Shown here: piece by piece, positions 26,786 to 38,484 of the stretch
Numbering within the stretch: position 1 is the stretch's first letter
Layout: the number at the start of each line of letters is the position of its first letter
Assembly: GCA_003569165.1 (NCBI GenBank)
Contig: BGOI01000001.1
Span: 404,001-468,000 of the forward strand
DNA from: Opitutia bacterium
GTDB taxonomy: Bacteria > Verrucomicrobiota > Verrucomicrobiia > Opitutales > UBA953
Length of the DNA stretch: 64,000 nt
Reading direction: 5' to 3'
Position numbers and translations under genes: made by a program
The notes under the pieces: generated by a model
Databases searched by the model: none
What the model was told of the DNA's origin: nothing
Seen by the model: only the letters and a program-made list of their open reading frames with translations

Positions 26786-27559
26786 TTACTCGCGCAGCGT
26801 CCGCATCACCTCAGCGTGCAGCTTCGGTGCGGCGGCGATGATATTGCCGGCTTTGATGGGATCGCTACCTTCCCAGGAAGTCACGACGGCACCGGCGCCA
26901 CGCAGGATGGGCAGCACCGGCACGAGGTCCCAAGGGTTCATGATCGGATCGGCCACGACGTGTGCACGGCCGGACGCCACGAGCAGATGGCCGTAGCCGT
27001 CTCCCCACGTGCGCACATGGGCGACGCTGTCGGCGAGACGATTCCAGCGAACGTCGCGATGCAGGCGGCGGACATTATCGAGGTCGGTCGAGACGACGAC
27101 GGCCTCCTTCATCGAAACTTCCGCCACGCGCACGGGGCGGCCGTTGAGTTCGCACGTCCGGTTGTCGCCGACGATGCGCTCGCAGAGAATGGGCTGGTCG
27201 ATGACGCCGAGCACGGGTTTCCCTTCGTAGCGCAGGCCGATGAGGGTGACGTAAAGCGGGACGCGGGAAAGGAACGACTTGGTGCCGTCGATGGGATCGA
27301 GCACCCAGCAATACTCGGCGTCAACGTTCTCGGGGCCGAACTCCTCGCCGAGGATACCGTGATCCGGATAAGCCTGCTTGATGGCCGCGCGCATCTGGCG
27401 CTCGGCTTCCTTGTCAGCGACGGTCACGGGCGTGCCGTCGGACTTGATTTCGACCTCGGTGTCGACGCGGGCGTGCGCCGCGACCAAGACCCGGCGGGCG
27501 ATGTCCGCGAGTTTCTCGGCGAAGGCCTTGAGCTCTTTCTGGAGGGCTTCCGGAAGCAT
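26786..27559 (-). CDS. hisN: Inositol monophosphatase family protein, probable histidinol-phosphatase HisN
   Basis: A 257-residue Mg-dependent, lithium-sensitive-type phosphatase. The family motifs are GEEFG (residues near 70), WVLDPIDGTKSF near 87-98 with metal-binding Asp residues, and NPWDLVPVLPILRGAGAVVT near 210. The text fits HisN, the IMPase-type histidinol-phosphate phosphatase, and its position facing hisD supports that role; other substrates such as inositol phosphates cannot be excluded. ATG 27559 is chosen over an upstream start because it gives the usual N-terminal helix (MLPEALQKELKAFAEKLADI). Confidence 0.82.
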   Translation of the reverse strand: MLPEALQKELKAFAEKLADIARRVLVAAHARVDTEVEIKSDGTPVTVADKEAERQMRAAIKQAYPDHGILGEEFGPENVDAEYCWVLDPIDGTKSFLSRVPLYVTLIGLRYEGKPVLGVIDQPILCERIVGDNRTCELNGRPVRVAEVSMKEAVVVSTDLDNVRRLHRDVRWNRLADSVAHVRTWGDGYGHLLVASGRAHVVADPIMNPWDLVPVLPILRGAGAVVTSWEGSDPIKAGNIIAAAPKLHAEVMRTLRE

Positions 27560-27648
27560 GTCCCAGAGGTAAGCCCGGACGGCCCCCGCTCCAAGCGAAA
27601 AGCCCCGCACAGGCTTGAATCACGGCCAATTCCGCCGACACTGCACCC

Positions 27649-29025
27649 ATGAGGCTCACCCCTTGGCTCCTTGGTCTGCTGGCCTGCGCGACGACGGGAT
27701 TCGCCGCCCAGCCTTGCCGCATCGAGATTGTCGAGAAGGGCGATGGCTGGCCGGTGTCAGGCGTCGAACTCCGCACGGTCCACGGCGCCCGCTTCATCTC
27801 CGACAACGCCGGATTGATCGCCTTCGATCTCCCCGAACTCATGGGGCGCGAGACTTGGTTCAGCGTCCACGGCCACGGCTATGGTGTAAAGGCCGACGGC
27901 TTCGGCTTCTCCGGCGTCCGCCTCACGCCCAAGCCGGGCCAGACGCTCAAGGTCACGGTCGAGCGCACGATCCTCGCCCGTCGCCTCGGCCGCCTCACGG
28001 GCGCGGGCCTCTTCGCGGAATCGCAGAAGCTCGGCGAACAGCTCGACTGGAAGGAAAGCGGCGTGCTCGGCTCCGATAGCGTGGTGACGGCAAAGCTCGG
28101 TGGAAAGATGCTCTGGTTCTGGGGCGACACGAACCTGGCCCACTATCCGCTCGGGATCTTCAACGTCTCCGCGGCGTCGACCGAAAAATTCGTACCGCCA
28201 GCGAAGCCGCCCCTGCGTCCCCCTTTCACCTACGTGAGCGAACGGAAGACCGCGCAGAGCGAACTGCGTCCGCGCGGCGTCGCGAAAGTACCTGGCGATG
28301 GCCCGACCTGGATCTGGGGCGCGATCACGCTGCCCGATGCCAAAGGCGCACCGCACCTCGTCGCCGCAGCGGTGAAGACGAAGGGCGAGATGCAAGCCTA
28401 TCGCTGGGATCTCGTCGAATGGGATCCGCATGAAGAACTCTTCCACCCTATTGACACCGTGTGGACCGAAGATGCGGCCAACCCTAAAGCCCCACCGATG
28501 CCGGAAGGTCACGCGGTGCCTTGGACGGACCCGGTCGGCCGTAAATGGATTCTGTTCTGCGACCCATTCCCGATTCTCCGGACACCCGCCACCTATGAAG
28601 GCTGGAAGAATCCGGACAACTGGAAGCCCATGCGTGCCGCGACTTCCGCCGCCACGCCGACCGGCGAGGCCATCGGCGTGCACAAGGGCCACATCGCCTG
28701 GCACCCCTGGAACCGCAAGTGGCTCGCGATCTTCACACAGAAGGCCGGCAAGCCTTCCTTTCTCGGCGAAATCTGGCTGGCCGAAGCGTCCGACCCCGCC
28801 GGCCCTTGGGGTAATGCCCGCAAGGTGCTCTCGCACGATAATTACACGTTCTACAATCCGGTGCTGCATCCGGAATTCTTCCAGGCCGATTCGCCGGTAA
28901 TCCATTTCGAAGGCACCTACACGACGATGTTCTCGGGCAACAAGCAGCCGACCCCACGCTGGGAATATAACCAGGTGCTCTACCAGCTGGACCTGTCGAA
29001 GCCGCCGTTCGCCGAGGGAAAATAA
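27649..29025 (+). CDS. Secreted protein with glycosidase-like propeller features
   Basis: A 458-residue exported protein. The signal peptide is MRLTPWLLGLLACATTGFAA. Residues about 25-115 look like a small beta-sandwich of the carboxypeptidase-regulatory type (VSGVELRTVHGARFISDNAG). The remainder has repeated Trp-rich text, LWFWGDTNLAHYPLGIFNVS, TWIWGAITLPD, GHIAWHPWNRKWLAIF and HDNYTFYNPVLHPEFF, resembling DUF4185/GH43-like five-bladed propellers. Substrate and activity cannot be assigned. It is divergent from hisN with an 89-base gap. Proteins of this style are common in polysaccharide-degrading Verrucomicrobiota and Planctomycetota. Confidence 0.75.
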   Translation: MRLTPWLLGLLACATTGFAAQPCRIEIVEKGDGWPVSGVELRTVHGARFISDNAGLIAFDLPELMGRETWFSVHGHGYGVKADGFGFSGVRLTPKPGQTLKVTVERTILARRLGRLTGAGLFAESQKLGEQLDWKESGVLGSDSVVTAKLGGKMLWFWGDTNLAHYPLGIFNVSAASTEKFVPPAKPPLRPPFTYVSERKTAQSELRPRGVAKVPGDGPTWIWGAITLPDAKGAPHLVAAAVKTKGEMQAYRWDLVEWDPHEELFHPIDTVWTEDAANPKAPPMPEGHAVPWTDPVGRKWILFCDPFPILRTPATYEGWKNPDNWKPMRAATSAATPTGEAIGVHKGHIAWHPWNRKWLAIFTQKAGKPSFLGEIWLAEASDPAGPWGNARKVLSHDNYTFYNPVLHPEFFQADSPVIHFEGTYTTMFSGNKQPTPRWEYNQVLYQLDLSKPPFAEGK

Positions 29026-29071
29026 AAGCCGGTCCGCTTGACCCACTCGGACCTCCGAGGAGGATGAGCAG

Positions 29072-29803
29072 GTGAGCGATGCCACCGACCGACTGCTGCG
29101 TGCCCGCGTCCGCCCGACGCGTCGCCCAGTCATGCGTCAGCGCTGGGACGACTTGTTCTTCCTGCATTGGGCATATGCGGCGGAGGCAATCCAGGCCCGC
29201 CTGCCGGCTGGCCTCACGGTTGATACCTTCGAAGGTAAGGCATACCTCGGCGTCGTGGGCTTCCGCATGAACGCGGTGCGCCCCCTCGGCTTACCCGCCC
29301 TGCCCTGGCTTTCGTATTTCAACGAGCTCAACGTGCGCACCTACGTGCGCGACGCCAACGGCGAACCAGGCGTGTGGTTCTTCTCGCTCGACTGCGACCG
29401 CGCCCCGGCCGTCATGATCGCCCGCGCTGGCTTTGGGCTGCCCTACGAACATGCCGCGATGTCCTTCGGCCCGGGACTCGCGCAGTCCTGCCGCCGCCAA
29501 GGCGAGCAGGAGACCGCGCGATACGCTTGGTCGGCCGTGTCGTCGCCGCAGGTCGCCGCGCCTGGCTCTCTCGAATTCCACCTGGCCGAACGTTACAGCT
29601 TTTTCTCGGTACGGGGCGGCCGACTCGTCCGCGGTCAAGTCCACCACGCACCGTATGAGCTCAGCTTGACCGACACCGCCGCCTGGAGCGACCTGCCGCT
29701 CCGCTGGGACGGCTTTGATGTGAGCGGCCGGCTTCCGGATCTCGCCCACTGTTGCCAAGGCGTGGCCATCGAGGCTTTCTCCCTGGTGCCCGCCCATGCG
29801 TAA
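29072..29803 (+). CDS. DUF2071 (YqjF-like) protein
   Basis: A 243-residue protein with the DUF2071 pattern: MRQRWDDLFFLHWAYAAEAI, RLPAGLTVDTFEGKAYLGVV, then PWLSYFNELNVRTYV and GVWFFSLDCDR. The family has an acetoacetate-decarboxylase-like fold with unknown function. The start is GTG 29072, since GAGGAGG at 29057-29063 is ideally spaced from it; the ATG at 29064 would give only a three-codon frame ending TGA that overlaps the GTG. It overlaps the downstream HAD gene by 8 bases, so the two are coupled. Confidence 0.86.
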   Translation: MSDATDRLLRARVRPTRRPVMRQRWDDLFFLHWAYAAEAIQARLPAGLTVDTFEGKAYLGVVGFRMNAVRPLGLPALPWLSYFNELNVRTYVRDANGEPGVWFFSLDCDRAPAVMIARAGFGLPYEHAAMSFGPGLAQSCRRQGEQETARYAWSAVSSPQVAAPGSLEFHLAERYSFFSVRGGRLVRGQVHHAPYELSLTDTAAWSDLPLRWDGFDVSGRLPDLAHCCQGVAIEAFSLVPAHA

Positions 29804-30446
29804 GAAGCTTACCGACTATCGTCACGCCGTCTGGGATTGGAACGGCACGCTCCTCGATGACACGTGGCTGTGCTGTGCATCGCTGAACCGTCTGTTGAAG
29901 GAAGATGGCCACCCGCTCGTCGACCCGGTCCGCTATCGCCAGATTTTCCAGTTCCCGGTCATCAAGGTCTACCAAGCGATTGGCTTCACGCCGGACGAAG
30001 CTTCCTTCCGCGCGATGTCCGTGCGCTTCATGGCCGCCTACGAGGAACGCAAGACGGAGTGCCAACTACACCCGCACGCGGAGACGTTGCTCGACGGACT
30101 CACGGCGGCCGGGCTCACGCACTCAGTACTCTCGGCCTATGAGCGTAGCCTGCTCACCACGACGCTCACGCACTACGGACTCGATCGCCACTTCATCAAG
30201 ACCTGCGGCGGCCACGACATCCACGCGGGCAGCAAGGAGGAGCGCGCGCGCCTCCACCTGTCCGACCTGGCTCATCGCCCGGAGGACGTGATCTATATCG
30301 GCGATACCGCTCACGACGCCGAAGCCGCGGCCGCGATGGGCGTCGACTGTGTGCTGGCTGCCCACGGCCACCAGCACCGCGAGCGCCTCGAAGGCCTGGG
30401 TGTCCGCGTGGTCGATGGGTTTGCGGAACTGCTGGCCGAACTTTAG
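29796..30446 (+). CDS. HAD-family phosphatase, phosphoglycolate phosphatase-like
   Basis: A 216-residue HAD hydrolase. Motif I is VWDWNGTLLDD (residues 12-22), where the second Asp of DxD is Asn, as in several Gph-like proteins. Motif II is in SVLSAYER, motif III Lys in GSKEER, and motif IV in VIYIGDTAHDAEAAAAMGVD. The cap domain fits type C1. Candidate substrates are small phosphate esters such as phosphoglycolate. It overlaps the DUF2071 gene and has a GC-rich codon pattern like its neighbours. Confidence 0.87.
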   Translation: MRKKLTDYRHAVWDWNGTLLDDTWLCCASLNRLLKEDGHPLVDPVRYRQIFQFPVIKVYQAIGFTPDEASFRAMSVRFMAAYEERKTECQLHPHAETLLDGLTAAGLTHSVLSAYERSLLTTTLTHYGLDRHFIKTCGGHDIHAGSKEERARLHLSDLAHRPEDVIYIGDTAHDAEAAAAMGVDCVLAAHGHQHRERLEGLGVRVVDGFAELLAEL

Positions 30447-30546
30447 GCAACAAACCCTGAAGGGAGGGGTCAAACTACTCACAGACCCCGCGTTTTGGTT
30501 GCCCTCCGGCGACCCGCAGGGTTCATATTCCCCACCCCACTGCCCC

Positions 30547-30672
30547 ATGGCACTCCCCTTGCAATTCGCCGAGATCAGCCCTGATATCACCGGCACTCCC
30601 TGGCTCGTCCTGGCCCTCGCCCTACTGGTCGCCTTTTCTATCTACCTCATCCTTCGCTCCAAACGTAAATAA
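30547..30672 (+). CDS. 41-residue single-pass membrane peptide upstream of acs
   Basis: This short open frame encodes MALPLQFAEISPDITGTPWL followed by the transmembrane segment VLALALLVAFSIYLILRS and KRK, giving one helix with a basic cytoplasmic end. The stop lies one base before the acs ATG, an arrangement expected for translational coupling. The positive-inside pattern and the junction support a real gene. No family is recognised. A role as a membrane anchor or partner for acetate metabolism would be speculation. Confidence 0.6.
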   Translation: MALPLQFAEISPDITGTPWLVLALALLVAFSIYLILRSKRK

Positions 30673-30673
30673 C

Positions 30674-32716
<2,043 letters not shown>

Positions 32717-32737
32717 GGCCAGCCACCAGCCTGTCCA

Positions 32738-32766
32738 AACCCCCGACCCCGTCGGGGTTTTTTGTT
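32738..32766 (+). terminator. Rho-independent terminator after acs
   Basis: AAACCCC and GGGGTTT arms with a short CGAC/GTCG inner stem, followed by a T-run to 32766. It closes the acs transcript 22 bases after the stop. Confidence 0.85.
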
Positions 32767-32775
32767 TAAAGGCAG

Positions 32776-33212
32776 AACTCAAAGGGAAACCGGAAACCGG
32801 ATGATTGGCTGGGGGTATAATTCCGGGTAACAGGTGACGGGCACGGGAGCCAGAAGTTCAGGATCTGGCCGCTCGGGAACCAGCCGCGGAAAGCCGATGC
32901 CGATGGCCGATGGCTGAAAAGCCGACCCCCGAATGGCCGATGCCCGGTGGCCGTCACCCGTCACCTGGGATAATGAATCCCCGCAGCATCCTCCCGGTTT
33001 CCGGCCTCCCTTTGAGATTGCCCCATTGGCTCTAGGTAGGGCCGAGCATCCCTGCTCGGCCGCGGCCAACCAAGGATGGTTGGCCCTACCCAATCACCCG
33101 CCCCCTGAAACAGCTATGTCGTGACGCGGTCCCGACCCTACCCAAGGCAGCCGCTTCAATTCAGCCCTCAACTCAGTCCTCCATTCAGTCATCGATCCAG
33201 TCCTCTGCCCTC
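32776..33212. repeat. Mosaic of palindromic repeat modules (locus 1)
   Basis: This gene-free stretch consists of modules that recur elsewhere: module H (AAAGGG...CCGG...) at 32776-32800 and, inverted, near 32983-33018; a 137-base inverted repeat E at 32831-32967 with GTGACGGG...CCCGTCAC ends; a double REP hairpin (family A, GTAG foot and CTAC foot) at 33036-33090; module I (GTCGTGACG...) at 33118-33136; and a degenerate YTCAGYCCTC tandem J at 33156-33212. The rest up to 33280 is pyrimidine-rich leader with no gene. Confidence 0.8.
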
Positions 33213-33280
33213 TGTCATCCGCCACCACCTTCCGACAACCCCCTCTTGCCTCCCATCATCCTCGACCCAAACTCATTCCC

Positions 33281-34408
33281 ATGCGCACCCTGCTCCTGCT
33301 GCTGCTCACGGCCACCCTTTCCGCCGCTGGCCTGAAAGTCGGCGATCCCGCTCCCGCCACACGACCGGAGTCGATGCTCCAAGGTGCGGCGGTGAAAGAA
33401 TTCAAGAAGGGCGAAATCTACGTCTTCGAATGCTGGGCGAGCTGGTGCGGCCCGTGCGTCGCCGCGATCCCGCACCTGGATGAACTCCACAAGAAGATGG
33501 GCAAGAAAGGCGTGGTCATCACCGGCGTCAACGTCTGGGAAGCCGAACGTGATGCGGCCTCCGCCCAACGCGCGAAAGATTTCCTCAAGGCCCAAGGCGA
33601 TAAGATGTCCTACCGCGTCGCCGTCGGCGGCAAAGCCTTCATCAAGGATTGGCTCGACGCCGCCGAAGTGAATGGCATCCCCATGCCTTCGTCGTCGCCG
33701 AAGGAAAAATCGCCTGGATGGGCCACCCGATGCAACTCACACCAGAAGTCATCGGCGATATCCTCACGGGCACGCCCCTCGCCGCCGCCGCACCGGTCGC
33801 CGACAAGGTCCCGCAGCGTCGCCTGAGCAAACCGGCCGTCCCCGCCTCAAAGTCATCGGGCGACCCCGAGATGCTCGCCGCGCAGGCGAAGCTCGACGCG
33901 CTTTCCGAAGCGATGGGCAACCGCGACTGGGATGCCGCGGAAAAAGCCCTACCCCGCTGCCGCGGGCGTGCTCCCGCCCAAGGAAGGCAAGGAACTCCGC
34001 GAATCCATCGAAGCCCAGATTGGCCTCGCCCGCGGCGATCCGACGAAATTCTACGCCCAGCTCAGCAAGCTGGCCGACGAAGAGTTCGACGACGCCGAGG
34101 CGATGAACGAAATCGCCTGGCGCCTACTCACGGTGCCCGGCTTCGCGAAAAACCTGAACCTCCCCCTCGCGGAAAAGTGCGCCGTGCAGGCGGTGAAGCT
34201 CACGAAGGAAGAACACCCCGATAAACTCGACACGCTCGCGCGGCTTCGCTGGCTCCAAGGGAAGAAGGAAGAAGCCATCCGCTGGCAGATCAAGGCGGTC
34301 GACAAGGCCGAAGCCGGCGCAATGAAAGCCGCCCTGCAGAAGACCCTCGATGCGCTCCTGAAGGGCACCCTCCCTCCGGCCGACGACGAGGAAGAACTCG
34401 GTCGCTGA
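33281..34408 (+). pseudogene. TlpA-like thioredoxin with C-terminal helical repeat domain, two frameshifts
   Basis: Exported thiol-disulfide protein. The first 130 residues carry a signal peptide (MRTLLLLLLTATLSAAGLKV) and the thioredoxin site CWASWCGPCVAAIPHLDELH (WCxxC). At about 33681 one C seems to be missing, after which the expected HAFVVAEGKIAWMGHPMQLT continues in another frame. At about 33948 one C seems to be gained, restoring the original frame for a helical C-terminal region that contains IGLARGDPTKFYAQLSKLAD. Both changes sit in C runs and the flanking translations are well conserved in style, so consensus error is as likely as decay. If intact it would be about 375 residues. Confidence 0.75.
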
Positions 34409-34425
34409 GCAGGCCTCCACGACAC

Positions 34426-34633
34426 GGATGCGATGTCATCGCATCCCTACCCGATACCACTCCAGCCACCTGCCACCTGAGGCTGCCACCCGCCACCTGA
34501 ATCGGCGACTTTGCCTCTAATGTGTTCCCAACCGCCAACCGCTAACCGCCACCACCCGACTTTTGCACCCTTGCACAGGCCGCAGGCCGATTTGCACTTT
34601 TGCACTTAGGACAGCACGTGGTGCTGTCCCTAC
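34426..34633. repeat. Mosaic of palindromic repeat modules (locus 2)
   Basis: Order on the plus strand: REP family C hairpin (GGATGCGAT/ATCGCATCC) at 34426-34446 with a CTAC foot; module F (CCACCTGCCACC-type) about 34463-34501; module K (repeats of CCAACCGC) 34527-34556; module G (TTTGCAC repeats around a GGCCG/CGGCC-like core) 34561-34606; and REP family B (GGACAGCAC/GTGCTGTCC) 34609-34629, again with a CTAC foot. No gene is seen between 34409 and 34664. Confidence 0.8.
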
Positions 34634-34664
34634 CCCAACCCCTACCCCTGCCCCTCTTCAGCCC

Positions 34665-35923
34665 ATGCTCCCCCGCCGCGACTTCCTGAAACTCTCCGCC
34701 CTCGCTTCCCTCGGCGCGCTCGCCGGCTGCGCGTCGGCACCAGCGACGGCCCGCATCCGGCCGATCACGCGCGGGCCGAAGTTCCACTGGCGCGGCTACT
34801 ACGATAAGTTCCTTTTCTCCGCCGATGATCGCTTCGTGCTCGCGAACGAGACGAGCTTCGAAGGCCGCTCGCCGACGAAGGCCGACTCGATCCGCGTCGG
34901 GATGGTCGACACACAGACAGCGACCGCTGGATCGACCTCGGCGGCTCCAACGCCTGGAACTGGCAGCAAGGCTGCATGCTCCAATGGGTCCCGGGCTCGG
35001 ATCGTGACGTAGCTTGGAATGACCGCGAGGACGGCCAGTTCGTCACGCGCATCCTTGATGTGAAATCCGGCCGCACCCGCACACTGCCGCATCCGTTCTA
35101 CACCTTCAGCCCCGACGGCAAGACGGCCTTTGCGCCCGACTTCGCACGACTCGACGTCACCCGCCCAGGCTACGGCTACGCCACGGGGGCCGAACGCGAT
35201 ATCTGGAAGCTCAAGCCGGCCCCTGACGATATCGGCATCTGGAGCATGGACGTCGCCACGGGCCAGCAGCGCCTGCTCTTCTCGCTCGCCGAGGCGGCGA
35301 AGATCCCCTTCACCGGCCCGGCTAACCTCGCCTTCAAACCAGGCGCGATCCATTGGTTCAATCACCTGCTCTGCAATACGGACAGCACGCGCCTCTTCTT
35401 CCTCCACCGCTGGCGCAATCCCGGAGACAAGGGTAGCTTCCGCACGCGGGCGCTGACGATCGATGTCGACGGCGGCAAGGTCCACGTGATGGACCCCAAC
35501 GGCGGAACCTCGCACTTCGTCTGGCGCGACCCGCAGCACATCTTCGCCTGGGCCTGGCACCCTTCACACGGCGAGCGCTTCTACGTCTACACGGACCTCT
35601 CCGACGAGGTCACCGTCGTCGGCAAGGAAGCGATGCCGAACAACGGCCATAACACCTACCTGCCGAACACGAATAACGAGTGGGTGCTCAACGACACCTA
35701 CCCGCAGGGCAAGGACCGCCTGCAGAATCCCTATCTGTATCACATCCCGACGAATCGTCGCGTCCCGGTCGGAGCCTTCCCCGCCCCGCCCGCCTACACG
35801 GGCGAATGGCGCTGCGACACGCACCCGTCGGCCAGCCGTAGCGGACACCAGTTCTGCTTCGACTCCGCCCACGCCGGCGGGCGCCAAGTCTACGTGGCCG
35901 ACATCGCCGGGCTGCTGGGCTGA
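34665..35923 (+). pseudogene. Tat-exported lipoprotein with beta-propeller features, frameshifted
   Basis: The N-terminus MLPRRDFLKLSALASLGALA followed by GC is a twin-arginine signal with a lipobox, so a Tat-exported lipoprotein is predicted. Residues to about 80 are in one frame. Near 34908 an extra AC in ACACAC shifts the frame; the expected RWIDLGGSNAWNWQQGCMLQ then continues in the second frame to 35923. The C-terminal part has repeated blocks such as HPFYTFSPDGKTAFAPDF, GTSHFVWRDPQHIFAWAWHP and NGHNTYLPNTNNEWVLNDTY, like WD40/TolB-type propellers found in secreted proteins of this phylum. Function unknown; if intact about 419 residues. Sequencing error is likely. Confidence 0.75.
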
Positions 35924-35988
35924 GCCGTCACGGTTCTGTCACTCAATCACGCTTCCCATCGGCGGTGGCGTCCTGCATAGTGCCCCCG

Positions 35989-37412
35989 ATGCCTACCCGT
36001 AGCGCACTCGAGCGAGCCCGCTCCGCCTCCATCTTCGCCTCCTGGCCGCCCAGCGCCGCCTGGTCACGAAGCAGCAGAGCGCGGTGATCGTCATCGGCGG
36101 CTGCGACCGCCTCGCGGCCTCCGCGCTCGCCAATCAGCTAACGGAATGGTTCGACTCCCGCACGGTCCGCATCTGCGCTCCGGATGCCGCCTCCATCGAC
36201 GGTCGCCCCTTCCTCTGGCCTTATTGGCAGGAGATGCCGGCCAAAGGCCGCCTGACCATCGTGGTCGGCGATTGGCTCACCCGCACGGCCGTCGAGGTCG
36301 CCTCCCATGAAATTTCTGGTGACGCGCTCCGCGCCCGCCTGAAATCCCTCCGCACGTTTGAAGAACTCCTCGCCGCCGACGGCACGTCGGTGGTCAAGGT
36401 CTGGCTAGAGACGTCGGAGAAGACGCTGCGCAAACGCCTCCGCGACGCCGAGGATACCGACGCCGAGGGCTGGGTGGTCACGGAAGAAGACCTCCTGCTC
36501 GCCAAGCACAGCAGCCTGACCCTCTGTCGCGCACTCCGCAGCCAAGGCAGCGGCAAGAATCTGCCCTGGAAGGTTGTCATGGGTGGCGCCGAGACGAAGC
36601 ACCGCGACCTTAGTGCTGGTCTGGTCATCGCCGCTCAGATGGGTCAGGTCTCGCGACGTCGCCCCGCGGTCCCTGCGAAGAAGCCGAGTGGCCGTCCGCG
36701 CGGTTTGCTCGAAAGCGCCACGGCCCATCCGACTTTGGACAAGAAAGGCTACAGCCAACAGATGGTGAAGCTGCAGACCCGCCTCGGTCGCCTGACGCGG
36801 ATCGCCGCGCAGAAGGGACTCTCGACGATGGTTGTCCTCGAAGGCCCCGACGCCGCCGGCAAGGGCGGCGCAATCCGTCGTCTCTGCGGCCTGCTCGACG
36901 CCGCCCATTACCAAGTCTTCCCGATACCGGCCCCGACGCCGGAAGAAAAGGCCCGACACTACCTCTGGCGCTTCTGGAATAAGGTGCCCGCCCCGGGCCA
37001 CCTCGCAGTCTTCGACCGCTCCTGGTTCGGCCGCGTGATGGTCGAACGCGTCGAGGGTTTCGCCAAGGACGCCGAATGGGCCCGCGCCTACGCGGAGATC
37101 AATGACTTCGAAGCCCGCCTCGCCGAAACGGGCATGGTGGTGCTCAAGCTCTGGATCAATATCTCGAAGGAAGAACAGCTGCGCCGCTTCCATGCCCGCG
37201 AAATCTCTCCGCACAAGCGTCACAAGATGACGAAGGAAGATTACCGCAACCGTAAGAAGTGGGATGCTAACGTCCGCGCAGCCGAAGATATGATCGCGCG
37301 CACCGATACGCCACACGCCCCGTGGGTGGTGGTCTCTGGGGACGATAAGCGCTACGCGCGCGTGGCGACCCTCAAGGCCGTTTGCCGCGCGCTGTCCGAC
37401 CGCCTCGACTAA
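35989..37412 (+). CDS. pap: Polyphosphate:AMP phosphotransferase, two-domain PPK2 (start region frameshifted)
   Basis: Two tandem PPK2 domains, as in class II/III polyphosphate:AMP phosphotransferases. The C-terminal domain has Walker A EGPDAAGKGGAIRRL near residue 250, the Walker B region FDRSWFGRVMVERVEGF and the lid HKRHKMTKEDYRNRKKWD. In the N-terminal domain Walker A is degraded to VIVIGGCDRLAAS, as known for the inactive copy. Translation from ATG 35989 (MPTRSALERARS) needs one added C near 36021 to continue into LRLHLRLLAAQRRLVTKQQS; otherwise it starts at GTG 36084. The 3' end overlaps convergent mutY by 41 bases. It would make ADP from AMP and polyphosphate. Confidence 0.85.
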
Positions 37413-38438
37413 GCCACTCGCCGAGCCAGCGACGATGCGGCCCGCTCAGCGCGGCCCCGTCGAGCGCTTCCGCGGCCACCCACTCGAGTTCACCGTCCTT
37501 CGCCCAACGACGGATCTCCACGACCTTGGGCTCGAGCGCGTGCAGTTTCTCTTCGTAAGTCACGGTGCCGATGGTGCGACGACGCACGAGCGCGGGCTCG
37601 CCCGCCGGCTCGACGCCAAGCGATGACAGCACAGGAATCTCGGCCATCCCCGCGAGGCGCTTGGCAGTGTGCGGATTACGGCGCAGCAGGATCTTCCCTT
37701 CGCGGGTGATGAGCGCGCGTTCGACGACAGCTTCCTTGCGCTCCTTGGAGACGAAGCGTGGCAGGGCTTGGGCGTCGCCGGCCTTCTGCGCGTCGCACCA
37801 TTCGGCCAGCGGACACTTCGCGCAGTCCGGCACACCTTTGCGGCAAACGGTGGCACCGAGCTCCATCATGGCCTGATTAAAGTCTCCTGGCTGCTTGGGT
37901 CCACGAGTTCATCGGCTCGCGTGGTGAATAGCTTGGCGGCCGACGACGCGTCGCGTAATTTGGAGCGGACGCCATCGAGACGGGCCAGCACGCGTACGAC
38001 GTTACCGTCGACGACTGCGACGGGCTCGGCGAAGGCGATACTGGCGATGGCGGCGGCGGTGTAAGGCCCGACGCCTTTGAACTCGCGCCACTCGGCGGTA
38101 GTCCGCGGCGGCGCCTTCAGCGCGGCGACCTGCTTCGCAAGGTTGAGGAGATTACGCGCGCGGGAGTAATACCCGAGACCGGCCCACAGCGCGAGGACCT
38201 CGGACTCTTCCGCTTTGGCGAGATCCTTGAAGTCAGGCCACTTGGCGGTCCACCGTTCGAAATACGGGATGACGGTCGCGATCTGGGTCTGCTGGCACAT
38301 GAGCTCCGACACCACGGTCCGGTAAGCCGAGACTTTCTCCCGCCACGGCATCGGCCGGCGATTCCGGGCGAACCAGGCCAAAAGCGCCCGGCGCATCGCG
38401 GAGATGCTGGCATTACGGGCGGGTTTCGCGGCGGGCAT
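37372..38438 (-). pseudogene. mutY: A/G-specific adenine glycosylase MutY, frameshifted
   Basis: MutY removes adenine mispaired with 8-oxoguanine. ATG 38438 begins MPAAKPARNASISAMRRALL. The catalytic Glu lies in SELMCQQTQIATVIPYF, and the helix-hairpin-helix with catalytic Asp is GVGPYTAAAIASIAFAEPVA followed by VVDGN. Near 37899 one base (probably A) is missing: the frame reads LVDPSSQETL to a stop, while the shifted frame gives QPGDFNQAMMELGATVC. The [4Fe-4S] loop C-x6-C-x2-C-x5-C (CRKGVPDCAKCPLAEWC) and the NUDIX-like C-terminal domain follow intact. With the base restored the gene is complete, so a consensus error is likely. Confidence 0.88.
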
Positions 38439-38484
38439 GGATGGGGCTGGATTTGGACGCCAACTACGGTAGACCTTGGGACTC

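Noticed and set aside
27879-28130. Small minus-strand frame inside the secreted propeller gene
   Set aside because: Shadow of a well-supported gene, with no start signal.
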